The notes under the pieces are model-generated. The model worked only from the letters and a program-made list of their open reading frames with translations. It was not told where the DNA came from and did no database searches. A program made the position numbers and the translations under genes. This document shows, in pieces, positions 25,159 through 36,738 of a stretch of 64,000 nucleotides of DNA (position 1 is the stretch's first letter; each line of letters opens with the position of its first letter). Source of the stretch: Variovorax sp. 54 (GTDB lineage: Bacteria > Pseudomonadota > Gammaproteobacteria > Burkholderiales > Burkholderiaceae_C); contig NZ_PEFF01000001.1 in the NCBI RefSeq assembly GCF_002754375.1, forward strand, positions 434,001 through 498,000. Direction: 5' to 3'.

Positions 25159-26214
25159 CTACTGCAGCACCAGCTCCACGCGCCGGTTCTTCGCCTTGCC
25201 GGCCTCGCTCGCATTCGATGCCACCGGCGCCAGGCTCGCCACGCCGTTGGCGGTGAGGCGCTCTCGCGCAATGCCGCGGTCTCTTGCGAGCGCGGCCGAC
25301 ACGGCATCGGCGCGGCGCTTGCTCAGGTCGAGGTTGGCCGCCAGCGCACCCGCGTTGTCGGTGTGGCCCACCACATGCAGCTTGAGCGCGGCCTGCTGCT
25401 TCAGCAGCGCGCCGATCTGGTCGAGCGAGGCCTTGCTCTCGGGCTTGATGTCGGCCTTGCCGGTGTCGAACAGGATGCCGTAGACAGCCACCTTGCCGTT
25501 GGCGTCGAGGCTCTTGCCGAGTTCGGAGGCCGAGAGCGTTTCCATCTTCTGCTCGCGCGCCTTGGGCTCGACCTTGACCACCAGCACGCTGATGCGCTTC
25601 TTGAACTCCTTCTCCTCGCAGTACACCGACACGTCGCCGGGCTTCCAGACCATGAGCGCGATGGCCGCGCCGCTCGCCTTGTTGTCGAGCACGGCATAGC
25701 GGAAGTCGGTGACGAAGTGACCCGCGCCGCAGGCCGCGGGCGAGTTGTCGCCGGCCTTGGTCCACCAGGTGTCGGGCAACACCAATGCCGAGAGGCTGGT
25801 CTTGTCGATGTCGCGGCTGTCGCCGCAGGCTTCGCCCGCGCACTCGAACACCGTCTCGAAGCCCGCGCCCTTCTGCTCCTGCTGGTAGTTGCGCAGCACC
25901 TCCAGCGCGCTGCGGTCGGGGGGCGTGATGTATTGCAAGGCGGTGCGCTGGCCCGCGCGGTCGAGGGAGCGCGCGGCGGTCACCTTTTCGTCCTTGTAGA
26001 CGGCCTTGCCTGCCGGCAGCTTGACTTCGTCGTAGCCGACATCGTCGCGGTACACGAGCACCGAGCCCGCGAAGCGCTTGAGCCCCGCCGGATCGCTCAG
26101 CCCTTTCAGGTCCTGCCGAGGCACTTGCGTGTCCGCGGCCTGCGCCACGGGCGCGAGGGGAACGAGCGCGCCGAACAGCGCGGCGGCAAGAAAGACACGG
26201 TGTGCGGCGTGCAT
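25159..26214 (-). CDS. Secreted OmpA-domain protein (DUF4892-like N-terminus)
   Basis: A 351-aa protein. The signal peptide ends near APVAQAAD. The N-terminal region (GSVLVYRDDVGYDEVKLP) and central part resemble DUF4892 proteins, with a Cys pair near FECAGEACGD. The C-terminal 110 residues are a peptidoglycan-binding OmpA domain: GILFDTGKADIKPES, VVGHTDNAGALAANLDLS and RRADAVSAAL. It probably sits in the periplasm bound to peptidoglycan, linking wall and outer membrane. Confidence 0.88.
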   Translation of the reverse strand: MHAAHRVFLAAALFGALVPLAPVAQAADTQVPRQDLKGLSDPAGLKRFAGSVLVYRDDVGYDEVKLPAGKAVYKDEKVTAARSLDRAGQRTALQYITPPDRSALEVLRNYQQEQKGAGFETVFECAGEACGDSRDIDKTSLSALVLPDTWWTKAGDNSPAACGAGHFVTDFRYAVLDNKASGAAIALMVWKPGDVSVYCEEKEFKKRISVLVVKVEPKAREQKMETLSASELGKSLDANGKVAVYGILFDTGKADIKPESKASLDQIGALLKQQAALKLHVVGHTDNAGALAANLDLSKRRADAVSAALARDRGIARERLTANGVASLAPVASNASEAGKAKNRRVELVLQ

Positions 26215-26372
26215 GGCGCTCCCTGGCGTCGAGTGAGAATGGCCGCCACGATAACGCCGCGCCGACAGGCCATCGAAGGCCGATTTCAGGCCCCCTAAGG
26301 CCTGAAACGACCGCCACGCCTGCGGCTTCAGCTACGCATTCAATAGCAACTTGTTCTTTGGATATACGCCCT

Positions 26373-27245
26373 ATGCCGAGTCTCGCCCCCCCAGAATTCC
26401 TGCCGCTCGACGGCGTGCGCGTGCTGAGCCTCGCGCTCAACCTGCCCGGCCCCGCCGCCCTGCTGCGCTGCCGCGCGATGGGCGCGACCTGCCTCAAGCT
26501 GGAACCGCCCGGCGGCGATCCGATGGGGCTGTACAACCGGCCCGCCTACACCGCGCTGCACGAGGGCGTCGAGGTCCGCACGGTCGACCTGAAGACCGAG
26601 GCCGGCCAGCAGCAGCTGCACGCCGAACTGGCCAGCACCGACGTGCTGCTGACCTCGTTCCGCCCCTCGGCACTGCAGAAGCTGAAGCTCGACTGGGCCA
26701 CGCTGCAGGCGCGGCACCCGGCCTTGTCGCAGGTCGCCATCGTCGGTGCGCCGGGCGAGCGCGCCGAGGAGCCGGGCCACGACCTGACCTACCTCGCCGA
26801 AAGCGGCCTCGTCACCGGCACCGAATTGCCGCCCACGCTGTACGCCGACATGGGCGGCGCGCTGCTCGCGAGCGAGGCGGTGCTCAAGGCCATGCTGCAG
26901 CAGACCCGCCAACGTGGCGGCGTGTACCTCGAAGTGGCGTTGAACGCCTCGGCCGACTGGCTCGCCCTGCCCCGCACCTGGGGCCTGACGAAGCCCGAGG
27001 GTGCGGTGGGCGGCGCGCACGCGGGCTACCGGGTCTATCCCTGCGCCGACGGCCGCGTGGCGGTGGCGGCGCTGGAGCCGCATTTCGCGGTGCGCCTGTG
27101 CGAAGTCGCAGGTGTGGCGCCGCCGGACATGATGGCGCCGGCCACGCACGCGGCACTGGCCGCCTGGCTCGCGACGCGCACGCGCGCCGCGCTGGAAGCC
27201 ATGGGCCGTGAGCGCGACGTGCCGCTGCTCACGCTGGCCGACTGA
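26373..27245 (+). CDS. CaiB/BaiF (family III) CoA-transferase-like protein
   Basis: A 290-aa protein of the CaiB/BaiF family, which moves CoA between carboxylic acids. Seen: LDGVRVLSLALNLPGP, LKLEPPGGDPMGLYN, VDLKTEAGQQQL, LTSFRPSALQKLKLDW and GHDLTYLAESGLV, where the Asp is the expected catalytic residue. It is shorter than the usual ~400 aa and lacks the last part of the fold. ATG at MPSLAPPEF chosen; an upstream in-frame start gives unrelated sequence. Confidence 0.85.
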   Translation: MPSLAPPEFLPLDGVRVLSLALNLPGPAALLRCRAMGATCLKLEPPGGDPMGLYNRPAYTALHEGVEVRTVDLKTEAGQQQLHAELASTDVLLTSFRPSALQKLKLDWATLQARHPALSQVAIVGAPGERAEEPGHDLTYLAESGLVTGTELPPTLYADMGGALLASEAVLKAMLQQTRQRGGVYLEVALNASADWLALPRTWGLTKPEGAVGGAHAGYRVYPCADGRVAVAALEPHFAVRLCEVAGVAPPDMMAPATHAALAAWLATRTRAALEAMGRERDVPLLTLAD

Positions 27246-27251
27246 CGGCGC

Positions 27252-29366
27252 TCAGAGCGCCGGGAGGCGCAGCTCGCTGAGCTTGCGGTCGAGCTTGATG
27301 AGCCAGATGCGCGTCGGCCGTTCCAGGTCGGAGCCGCGCGTGATGCGTGCGCTGATGGTGCCCGCGGGGCAACCGCTGATGAGCTTTCCGGTGGCATCGA
27401 CCGTGCAGTCTTCGACGCTGCCGGCCACGACCTTGCCATCGGCGCCGAGCAACACGGTGCCCAGGCCGAAGTCGTTGTCGTTCACCAGCGCCAGGGTCTG
27501 GTCGTCGACGACCGTCAGGCCCTCGGCCTTCTCGGCCAGCCAGCCCAGCACGTTGAGGTCGAGCAGCTCGGTCTTGCGCATCGTCACCACGGTCGAGTAG
27601 TCGGCGCCGTTCGACGCGGCCTGCGTGATGCTGCTGATCTCCAGGTTGTGGTCGAGGGCCTTGATGTCGGTCGCGTGGGCCGGCAGCTCCACCAGCATCA
27701 GCTTGTTGAACACCTTGCCGTCGCTCTTGCGCGCGCCCTGTTCGATCACGATGAAGCGGCCGTTGCCCAGGCTCACCACATCGCCGAGCTTGGCGTTGCC
27801 GGTGCGGTCCTTGTCGTACTGGCTGCCGTCGATCGGGTAGGCGTAGAGCTTCGAGGTCTCGGTGGCCGGATCGAACGCGAGCCAGCGCGTGAACTTGGCG
27901 ATATGGCGCACGTCGGTGTTGCTGCCGCCCGGCGGCTTGGCCTTGATCGACTTGCCGTTGGCGTCGCGCGGGTCGATCGGGCTCTGCAGGAAGCCGTGCA
28001 GCACGCCGCTGGCCGCGTCGAGCGTCAGGCCTTCCATGCCGCGGTTGGGGCGGCGCTGGGCCAGCACCGCCGGCAGGTCGGTGGCGCCGGGGCCGGGCGC
28101 GTACTTCTTCTCGATCACGCCGCTGGCGATGTTCAGGCGCGCGATGAAGGGGCCGTACTCGTCGCTGGTCCACAGCACGTTGCGCGCCTTGTCGAGCACC
28201 AGGGTCTCGGGGTCGAGGCCGTGGGCGTCGTAGCCGGCCTTGGCCTCGTCGAACACGTAGCGGTCGGTCAGCGGGGTCTCGCCGGTCGAGCCCACGCCCG
28301 AGCGCGGCGGCAGGCCGGTGATCTTGGTGTTGGCGTCGCGCTTGAGCGGCACGCTGGTGCTGAGCACTGCGCCGGTCTTGCCCACGCGCACGATGCCGAA
28401 GCTCGGCGCGAACGACGGTGTCGGGAACACCTTGCTGGTGCTGGTGACACCATCGCCGCCGCCGGGCACGGGGGCGGTCGGGCCGTCGCCGTTCGGGCCG
28501 CGGTCGGTGATGGCGTAGAACTCGAGCGCGCCGTCGTCGGCCTTGCCCTTGAACGCCAGGCCCGAGCCGTAGGCCGGCAGGAAGCCTTGGGGAAAGTCGG
28601 CCTTGATGTCCGCGTTGTCGCCCTCGTAGGGCACGTGGAAGCGGGTGTCGGCCTGCAACTGGTAGCGCGTGACGGCGATGCCGATCGCGCCGAGCTGGTT
28701 GGTTTGCGTGGACGCTTCGGTGACCGGTGCGGCCAGGCGCGAGGCCAGCGTGTCCTCGAAGTGTTCGCGGGCCAGCATGCGGCGGTTCGAGTCGACCATC
28801 CGGGCATTGTAGGGAGCGGGCAACGCGGCCAGCACCGCGTTGAGCGCGGTGTGGAAGGCATCGGGCGCGGCGTTGAAGTCGAGCGCACCGGCCGTCAGCG
28901 CGGCCTTGAGCGCGGGCGTCAGGCGGATGCCGTTGGCGGGGTCGCGGTCGTCGTCGAAGCTTTGCAGCGCGAGCAGGCGGTTGACGACGGCATCGGCCTT
29001 CACGTCGCTGCCACCGGCCAGGGTCAGCGGGGTGATCGCGTCGCCGCATGCGGCGCTGCCCAGCGCCAGCGCGCCGGCGCTGAAGGTGACGGTCTCGCCG
29101 TCCTTGCAGCTGAACTCGCCCTTGGCGTTGGTGGCGGCCTTGGCGGCGCTGCCGGCCACGTAGTCAAGGCCTTCCACGGCGGCGTCGAGGAAGGTGCCGG
29201 TCTTCGACTGTGCAGCCGGTGGGTTGGTCGTGCCACCACCCCCACCGCCCACCGGGAACGACCAGCCGCCCCCGCCGCCGTTGCCGCCGCCGCAGGCGGT
29301 CAGCACCGCGCCAGCGCCCACGAGCGCCAGCCATCCCATCCTCGATCCTCTTGTTGTCTTGCGCAT
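27252..29366 (-). CDS. Lipoprotein with esterase-like phytase domain
   Basis: A 704-aa secreted protein. The signal with lipobox LTAC is followed by a Gly-rich linker. Residues about 45-190 form an EF-like small domain typical of Comamonadaceae surface proteins (TGTFLDAAVEGLDYVAG). From about 240 the esterase-like-phytase (PF13449-type) beta-propeller begins: YAITDRGPNGDGP, PETLVLDKARNVLWTSDEYGPF, RNRGMEGLTLDA-type segments and AEGLTVVDDQTLALVNDNDFG. The substrate could be phytate or another ester; not determined. AAGGA precedes the start. Confidence 0.82.
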   Translation of the reverse strand: MRKTTRGSRMGWLALVGAGAVLTACGGGNGGGGGWSFPVGGGGGGTTNPPAAQSKTGTFLDAAVEGLDYVAGSAAKAATNAKGEFSCKDGETVTFSAGALALGSAACGDAITPLTLAGGSDVKADAVVNRLLALQSFDDDRDPANGIRLTPALKAALTAGALDFNAAPDAFHTALNAVLAALPAPYNARMVDSNRRMLAREHFEDTLASRLAAPVTEASTQTNQLGAIGIAVTRYQLQADTRFHVPYEGDNADIKADFPQGFLPAYGSGLAFKGKADDGALEFYAITDRGPNGDGPTAPVPGGGDGVTSTSKVFPTPSFAPSFGIVRVGKTGAVLSTSVPLKRDANTKITGLPPRSGVGSTGETPLTDRYVFDEAKAGYDAHGLDPETLVLDKARNVLWTSDEYGPFIARLNIASGVIEKKYAPGPGATDLPAVLAQRRPNRGMEGLTLDAASGVLHGFLQSPIDPRDANGKSIKAKPPGGSNTDVRHIAKFTRWLAFDPATETSKLYAYPIDGSQYDKDRTGNAKLGDVVSLGNGRFIVIEQGARKSDGKVFNKLMLVELPAHATDIKALDHNLEISSITQAASNGADYSTVVTMRKTELLDLNVLGWLAEKAEGLTVVDDQTLALVNDNDFGLGTVLLGADGKVVAGSVEDCTVDATGKLISGCPAGTISARITRGSDLERPTRIWLIKLDRKLSELRLPAL

Positions 29367-29484
29367 TGCTTGTTGTCCTTGTGATGCGCCCGCGCAAAGG
29401 CGCAAGCCCCGGCGATTAATGCCGAGGCAGATGACAAGCCCGTGAAATTGCAACCGAAAGGTTGCGGTGGTCGGCGCCTTTTTC

Positions 29485-30399
29485 TCAGCGCCCGTTGCCG
29501 TCGCGCTGGCGGTCTTCGCGCTTCACCGCGAGGTAGGTATCGAGGTCGACCTCGTGCAACTGGCGCGGGTAGCGCTCGGCCGCCGCGAACCAGTAGCGCT
29601 GACGGCGCTCGGCCGGCTCGTTGCTGCCGGTGGCCAGGTAGGCGTCGAGCGTGAGGAAGTAGCGCATCGCATTGCGCTCCACCAGCCCGCGCAGGCCGCG
29701 GATGTACTCGGGCTGGCCGTCGGCGCCCTTGCCCACCACGGTGAAGCCAACCTTGTTGCTGCCGAAGGTGGCGAGGTAGGCCTGCGTGGCGAGCCGCACC
29801 ATCGTGTTGTGGTCGTAGCCGTAGCTGAAGTGCACGAAAGTCTTGCGCTCGTCGAGCGCCACCGCCTCGAGCCGCACGCGGTAGTTGCTGGTGCCGAACG
29901 GGCCGCTGTCGGCCGACATCTCGACCTGCAGGTGCTCGGGCGTGGCGCTCGCCACGCGGTAGGCAAACGGCAGCTCGAAGGCCTGGTCGACCGGCTTGTC
30001 GTAGCGACGCACCACGAACAGCGTGAGCGTCTCCTTGCCCTGCGGCGAGGTGCTGACGCGGCAGCGCCGGTTGTTGATGTGCAGCGTGAGCAGTTCGCAC
30101 CAGTGGTCCGAGCCCTTGAGCGCCGCGCTGACCTTCGACAGCGGGTGCTCGACCACGGCGTAGATGTCGCCCTCGAGGCCGTCAGGGGTCTCGGTGGAGT
30201 TGAGCTGCACGGGGCGCCCGAAGCGGCTCTGGTCGAGCTTGTCGCCGAGCTTCTGGTGCTCGGCGCGCAGGGCCTGGGGGCCCGTGGGCGCGGAGGCCTC
30301 GGGTGCCGCTGCCTGCGCCAGCAGCGACACGCCGCAGCAGGCGGCCATCGCCAGGATGCGCGTCCACGAAACCGGCACGGGGGTCGAACTGCTCGTCAT
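29485..30399 (-). CDS. Uncharacterised secreted protein
   Basis: A 304-aa protein. A signal peptide (WTRILAMAACCGVSLLAQA) leads a mature domain of about 275 aa with beta-rich repeats (GLEGDIYAVVEHPLSKVSAA, YRVRLEAVALDERKTFVHF). The pattern of an N-terminal disulfide-like pair (WCELLTLHINNRRC) recurs in proteobacterial START/SRPBCC-like secreted proteins, but the family was not identified with certainty. It starts 4 bp upstream of the EamA gene stop, so the two are likely cotranscribed with the EamA gene first. Confidence 0.7.
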   Translation of the reverse strand: MTSSSTPVPVSWTRILAMAACCGVSLLAQAAAPEASAPTGPQALRAEHQKLGDKLDQSRFGRPVQLNSTETPDGLEGDIYAVVEHPLSKVSAALKGSDHWCELLTLHINNRRCRVSTSPQGKETLTLFVVRRYDKPVDQAFELPFAYRVASATPEHLQVEMSADSGPFGTSNYRVRLEAVALDERKTFVHFSYGYDHNTMVRLATQAYLATFGSNKVGFTVVGKGADGQPEYIRGLRGLVERNAMRYFLTLDAYLATGSNEPAERRQRYWFAAAERYPRQLHEVDLDTYLAVKREDRQRDGNGR

Positions 30400-30403
30400 G
30401 GGG

Positions 30404-31324
30404 CTACACGATACCCCGGTTCCGCCGCACCAGCAGCAGCATCGCGCCCGCCAGCAGCGCCGCCCCCAGCCATTGGCGCGGCGCCATCGGTTGGGCCAGC
30501 CACAGCGCCGCGAGCCAGGCGGCCACCAGCGGCTCGATCAGCGTGCCGACCACCGCCGCCGTCGGCGACAGCCGGCGCGCGCCCCAGGCAAAGGCCAGGT
30601 AGGCCACCGACGTGGTTGCCACGCCGGTGTAGGCGGCGCCCGTCCATTGCGCCACGCCTTCGGGCCAGGTGATGCCGTTCGCAGCAGCGACGCCGAGCAT
30701 GCACAGCGCCGCGGCGCTCATGCCCCAGGCGGACGCGGTGACGGCCGGCACCCGCGCCGGCATGCGCGCGTTACCGAGCACCACCAGCGCGTAGCAGACG
30801 GCCGAGCCGAAGGACCACGCCAGCCCTGCGCCGTAGCCCGTCGGCAAGGCGCCCCAGCCGCCGGCCGGCATCACCAGCAGCAGCACGCCCGCCAGCGCGA
30901 GCACGAGGCCACCGAGCAGGCGCGCGCCGAAGGGCTCGTAGCCGCGCAGCACCGACACGCAGGCCACGATCAGCGGCGCGCAGCAGATCGAGATCACCGT
31001 CGGCAATGCGGCGCCCAGGTGCGCGATGCCCGCGAACCAGCAGCTCACGTTCAGCGCCATCGCGGCGCCAGTGCCGACGACGTGGCCTTGCTCGCGCCGC
31101 GACAGATGGCGCCATCCGGCATCGGCGGCCGGCGAGCGCCGCGTCGCCTGCCAGTGCAGCCACCACAGCAGCGGCATGCCCAGCGCGAAGCGCGCGAGCG
31201 ACAGGCTGTGCGGCGCGATGCCGCCATCGATCAGGAATTGCGCCACCAGGGCGCCGCCGCCCCAGAGCACGCCGGCCAGCAGCACGCCGCCCCAGGCCAG
31301 GGCGGCCGTTGTTCTTGCATTCAT
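30404..31324 (-). CDS. EamA-family (DMT) transporter
   Basis: A 306-aa inner-membrane protein with about ten hydrophobic helices in two EamA repeats, WGGGALVAQFLIDGG in the first and AWGMSAAALCMLGVA / PTAAVVGTLIEPLVAA in the second. The family exports amino acids and metabolites; the substrate is not predictable. ATG at MNARTTAALAW; the upstream extension is not hydrophobic. The next gene starts 4 bp downstream. Confidence 0.9.
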   Translation of the reverse strand: MNARTTAALAWGGVLLAGVLWGGGALVAQFLIDGGIAPHSLSLARFALGMPLLWWLHWQATRRSPAADAGWRHLSRREQGHVVGTGAAMALNVSCWFAGIAHLGAALPTVISICCAPLIVACVSVLRGYEPFGARLLGGLVLALAGVLLLVMPAGGWGALPTGYGAGLAWSFGSAVCYALVVLGNARMPARVPAVTASAWGMSAAALCMLGVAAANGITWPEGVAQWTGAAYTGVATTSVAYLAFAWGARRLSPTAAVVGTLIEPLVAAWLAALWLAQPMAPRQWLGAALLAGAMLLLVRRNRGIV

Positions 31325-31613
31325 GTTGAAACTCTCCGTGAGGCCCACCGCTTCGGCGTCGTGTCGACGCATTGCCAGGGGCGGGCATGACCATCCGGCC
31401 ACCGCCCGGCGTTCTTCATTCAACGAAGAAGGCGGACGGCAGCGACCACTTGCGGGCCTGACAGGCGCGGCGCGAGGCGCGCGCGAACGTCAGCGGCGGG
31501 TCGACGGAGGGGGAGAGTGATGCAGGTGCATGAGCGGCCGATGATAGAAGCGCGACCGCAGGCCCACAAGAGAGAATCGCCCGCATGTGCCCTGCCCTCT
31601 TTCACCTCACTTC

Positions 31614-32258
31614 ATGAAGCGCCAAGGTCGACTCGTTCGTTGGGAGGCCGAGCGCGGCTTCGGTTTCATCCGCAGCCCCGAGGTGTCGGCCGACGTGTTC
31701 GTGCACCTGCGCGACTTTCGCGACCGCCAGTTGAAGCCGCAGGTCGGCATGGCGGTGCGCTTCGATGAAATTCATGTCGGCGGCAAGGGACCGCGGGCGG
31801 TGGCCGTGGAGGCCGCGGCCTCGGCCTCGGCGGGTACCGTACCCCGCGCAGCGTCACGCGCACAGCCGCGCCGTCCCTCGGGTCGCAGTGCGGCCGGCAC
31901 GCCGTGGGACGCTTGGTTGATCGTGATCTATGCCACCGGCCTGGGCGCTGCCGTGTGGCTCGGTCGACTGCCGCTGTTCGCACTGGCAGTCGTCGCGGGG
32001 CTGAGCCTGCTCACCCTCGGGGTCTACGCCTTCGACAAGAGCGCGGCGCAGGCCGGGCGCTGGCGCACGCAGGAAAGCACGCTGCACCTGCTCGCACTCG
32101 CAGGCGGCTGGCCGGGCGCGTGGTGTGCGCAGCGGCTGCTGCGGCACAAGTCGAGCAAGGTGAGTTTCCTGTGGCGGTTCTACGCCACGGTCGCGCTGCA
32201 TTGCGCGGCGCTGGGGGCGTGGGTGTTCTGGCTGTCGAAGCACGCGGCCTTGGCCTGA
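31614..32258 (+). CDS. Cold-shock domain / DUF1294 membrane fusion protein
   Basis: A 214-aa protein. Residues 4-65 are a cold-shock domain with RNP1-like ERGFGFIRSP and RNP2-like DVFVHLRDF, expected to bind single-stranded nucleic acid. After an Ala/Pro/Arg-rich linker come about four membrane helices of DUF1294 (GVYAFDKSAAQAGRWRTQE, LHLLALAGGWPGAW). Such fusions tie an RNA/DNA-binding domain to the membrane; the function is unknown. The start was set at the ATG next to the domain. Confidence 0.9.
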   Translation: MKRQGRLVRWEAERGFGFIRSPEVSADVFVHLRDFRDRQLKPQVGMAVRFDEIHVGGKGPRAVAVEAAASASAGTVPRAASRAQPRRPSGRSAAGTPWDAWLIVIYATGLGAAVWLGRLPLFALAVVAGLSLLTLGVYAFDKSAAQAGRWRTQESTLHLLALAGGWPGAWCAQRLLRHKSSKVSFLWRFYATVALHCAALGAWVFWLSKHAALA

Positions 32259-32277
32259 CCGCGCCGTCTTCAACGCA

Positions 32278-34656
<2,379 letters not shown>

Positions 34657-34772
34657 CGGTGGGAGTTAACAGCGCTTCGGTGGCGCCGTGAAGGGCAACC
34701 CTTGATTTTAGGGTTTTCCATCATCCCTGTCGCCTCTGACAGGCAGTGCCCCGGGATCGGCAAGGTCGGCAT

Positions 34773-34793
34773 TTGATTGCCAAAGTCAATCAA
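34773..34793. promoter_or_regulatory. Palindromic operator candidate next to the MarR-GNAT start
   Basis: TTGATTG-N7-CAATCAA is a perfect 7-bp inverted repeat with AT-rich arms, the style of MarR-family operators. It ends 4 bp before the ATG of the MarR-GNAT gene, so binding could block transcription or translation. Autoregulation is inferred. Confidence 0.6.
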
Positions 34794-34797
34794 TTAA

Positions 34798-35754
34798 ATG
34801 ACAATGGCAACCATGAACGCTTCTGCCAGCCCCGTCGACCCGTCCGCCGTCAAGGCGATCCGCCAGTTCAACCGCTTCTACACGCGCCGCATTGGCGCCC
34901 TCGACCCCTACCTGGACAGCGACCTGTCGCTGACCGATGTGCGCGTGCTCTACGAGCTGGCGCACCGCGAAACCCCGGTCGCCAGCGAGATCGGGCGCGA
35001 CCTGGGTTTTGATGCCGGCTACCTCAGCCGCATCCTGCGCCGCTTCGAAACCCAGGGCTGGCTCACGCGCGAGCCGCACGCCCGCGACGCGCGCCAGAGC
35101 GTGCTGCGCCTCACCGAAGCCGGCCACGCCGCGTTTGCGCCGTTGCAACAGAAATCGCGCGACGAAGCCGCCGCCCTGCTCGCTGCGCTGCCGCCGGCGC
35201 AGCAAGACCAGCTGGTGCAGGCCATGGGCACGGTGCAGTCGCTGCTCGACCCGGCCACGCCTCCGGCCCGCACTCAGGCCGCCGTGCTGCGCGACCCGGC
35301 GCCCGGCGACATCGGCTGGGTGGTGCAGCAGCACGGCGAGCTGTATGCGCGCGAATACGGCTGGGACCACCGCTTCGAGGCGCTCGTGGCGGGCATCGCG
35401 GGGGAGTTCTTGCTCAAGTTCCAGCCCGAATGGGAGCGCTGCTGGATCGCCGAGTTGAACGGCGAACGCGTCGGCGCGATCTTCGTGGTGCGCAAGTCGG
35501 CCACCGTGGCGCAGCTGCGCATGCTGATCCTGACGCCGGCCGCGCGCGGGCTGGGCCTGGGCGGGCGCCTCGTGGACGAGTGCATCGCCTTCGCGCGCCG
35601 CAAGGGCTACAAGAAGATGACGCTGTGGACCAACACCTGCCTCACGGCCGCGCGCAGCATCTATGCCAAGCGCGGCTTCCAGCTCACGCATTCGGAGCCG
35701 CATGAAGGCTATGGCCAGCCGCAGGTCGGTGAGACCTGGGAGCTGAAGCTGTAG
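34798..35754 (+). CDS. MarR-GNAT fusion regulator/acetyltransferase
   Basis: A 318-aa fusion. Residues about 15-150 form a MarR winged helix (YTRRIGALDPYLDSDLSL, LTDVRVLYELAHRE, YLSRILRRFETQGWL, ARQSVLRLTEAGHAAF). Residues about 165-318 are a GNAT domain with LTPAARGLGLGGRLVDECI as the acetyl-CoA-binding motif A and TLWTNTCLTAARSIYAKRGF. The chosen ATG directly follows a palindromic operator with no Shine-Dalgarno; it may be leaderless, or start at ATG 34813. Confidence 0.9.
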   Translation: MTMATMNASASPVDPSAVKAIRQFNRFYTRRIGALDPYLDSDLSLTDVRVLYELAHRETPVASEIGRDLGFDAGYLSRILRRFETQGWLTREPHARDARQSVLRLTEAGHAAFAPLQQKSRDEAAALLAALPPAQQDQLVQAMGTVQSLLDPATPPARTQAAVLRDPAPGDIGWVVQQHGELYAREYGWDHRFEALVAGIAGEFLLKFQPEWERCWIAELNGERVGAIFVVRKSATVAQLRMLILTPAARGLGLGGRLVDECIAFARRKGYKKMTLWTNTCLTAARSIYAKRGFQLTHSEPHEGYGQPQVGETWELKL

Positions 35755-35772
35755 CACTTGCCGCCGGTCTTG

Positions 35773-35883
35773 CTCCTTCCCCTCCCGGGGGAAGGTTGGG
35801 ATGGGGCAGCGCCCAACGAGCGCCTTGATCGGATGAAGGCCGTCGTGCCCCCACCCCGGCCCTCCCCCGGAAGGGGAGGGAGA
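35773..35883. repeat. REP-like imperfect inverted repeat
   Basis: A left arm rich in CTTCCCCTCCCGGGGGAAGG (35773-35806) is the near reverse complement of a right arm with CCCCACCCCGGCCCTCCCCC (35848-35883). The unit lies between a plus-strand and a minus-strand gene 3' end. Such GC-rich palindromes are common as dispersed intergenic repeats in Comamonadaceae; that this one is multi-copy is inferred. Confidence 0.6.
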
Positions 35884-35897
35884 AACTCAAATCATCG

Positions 35898-36680
35898 TCA
35901 CTGCATGAACCAGCCGTGGCTCACCACGAGCGACTGGCCCGTCAGCGCATTCGTCGGGAACCCCGCGAACAGCAGCGCCACGCGCGCCACGTCTTCCGTG
36001 GTCGTGAACTCGCCATCCACCGTTTCCTTGAGCATCACGTTCTTGATCACCTCCTGCTCGCTGATGCCCAGCGTCTTCGCCTGCTCGGGAATCTGCTTCT
36101 CGACCAGCGGCGTGCGCACGAAGCCCGGGCAGATCACGTTGGCGCGCACGCCGTGCTTGGCGCCTTCTTTCGCAACCGTCTTGGCCAGCCCGATGAGGCC
36201 GTGCTTGGCCGTGACGTAAGGCGCCTTCAGCAGCGACGCCTCTTTGGAGTGCACCGAGCCCATGTAGATCACGCTGCCGCCGCGGCCTTGCGCGTACATG
36301 TGCTTGAGGCAAGCCTTGGTGGTGAGGAACGCACCGTCGAGGTGAATCGCGAGCATCTTCTTCCAGTCGGCGAAGCTGAACTCTTCGACCGGATGCACGA
36401 TCTGGATGCCGGCGTTGCTGATGAGGATGTCGATGCCGCCGAAGGCCTTGGCGCCCTCTTCCACCGAAGCGTTGACCTGGTCTTCGTTCGTCACGTCGAC
36501 CGCCACGCCGATGGCCTGCGCGCCCGTGGCCTTCAGTTCGGCGGCGGTGGCGTCGGCCGCTTCCTTGTTGAGGTCGGCAATGATGATCTTCGCGCCTTCC
36601 TGCGCGAAGAGGATGGCGATTTCCTTGCCGATGCCGCTGGCCGAGCCAGTGATGTAGGCGACCTTGTCCTTGAGTTGCAT
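35898..36680 (-). CDS. 3-Hydroxybutyrate dehydrogenase (SDR)
   Basis: A 260-aa SDR. The NAD motif is [15 protein letters not shown] appears in [16 protein letters not shown], and the Ser-Tyr-Lys triad is in [23 protein letters not shown]. The [10 protein letters not shown] and [18 protein letters not shown] segments match D-3-hydroxybutyrate dehydrogenases, which convert 3-hydroxybutyrate to acetoacetate in the cytoplasm. The acetoacetate decarboxylase gene lies directly upstream with a 58-bp gap, supporting ketone-body/PHB use. Confidence 0.9.
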   Translation of the reverse strand: MQLKDKVAYITGSASGIGKEIAILFAQEGAKIIIADLNKEAADATAAELKATGAQAIGVAVDVTNEDQVNASVEEGAKAFGGIDILISNAGIQIVHPVEEFSFADWKKMLAIHLDGAFLTTKACLKHMYAQGRGGSVIYMGSVHSKEASLLKAPYVTAKHGLIGLAKTVAKEGAKHGVRANVICPGFVRTPLVEKQIPEQAKTLGISEQEVIKNVMLKETVDGEFTTTEDVARVALLFAGFPTNALTGQSLVVSHGWFMQ

Positions 36681-36738
36681 GGTGAATGTTCCTTGAGGGT
36701 TGGAATGAAAAGAAGACAGCAAAAAACGTGCGGGGACG

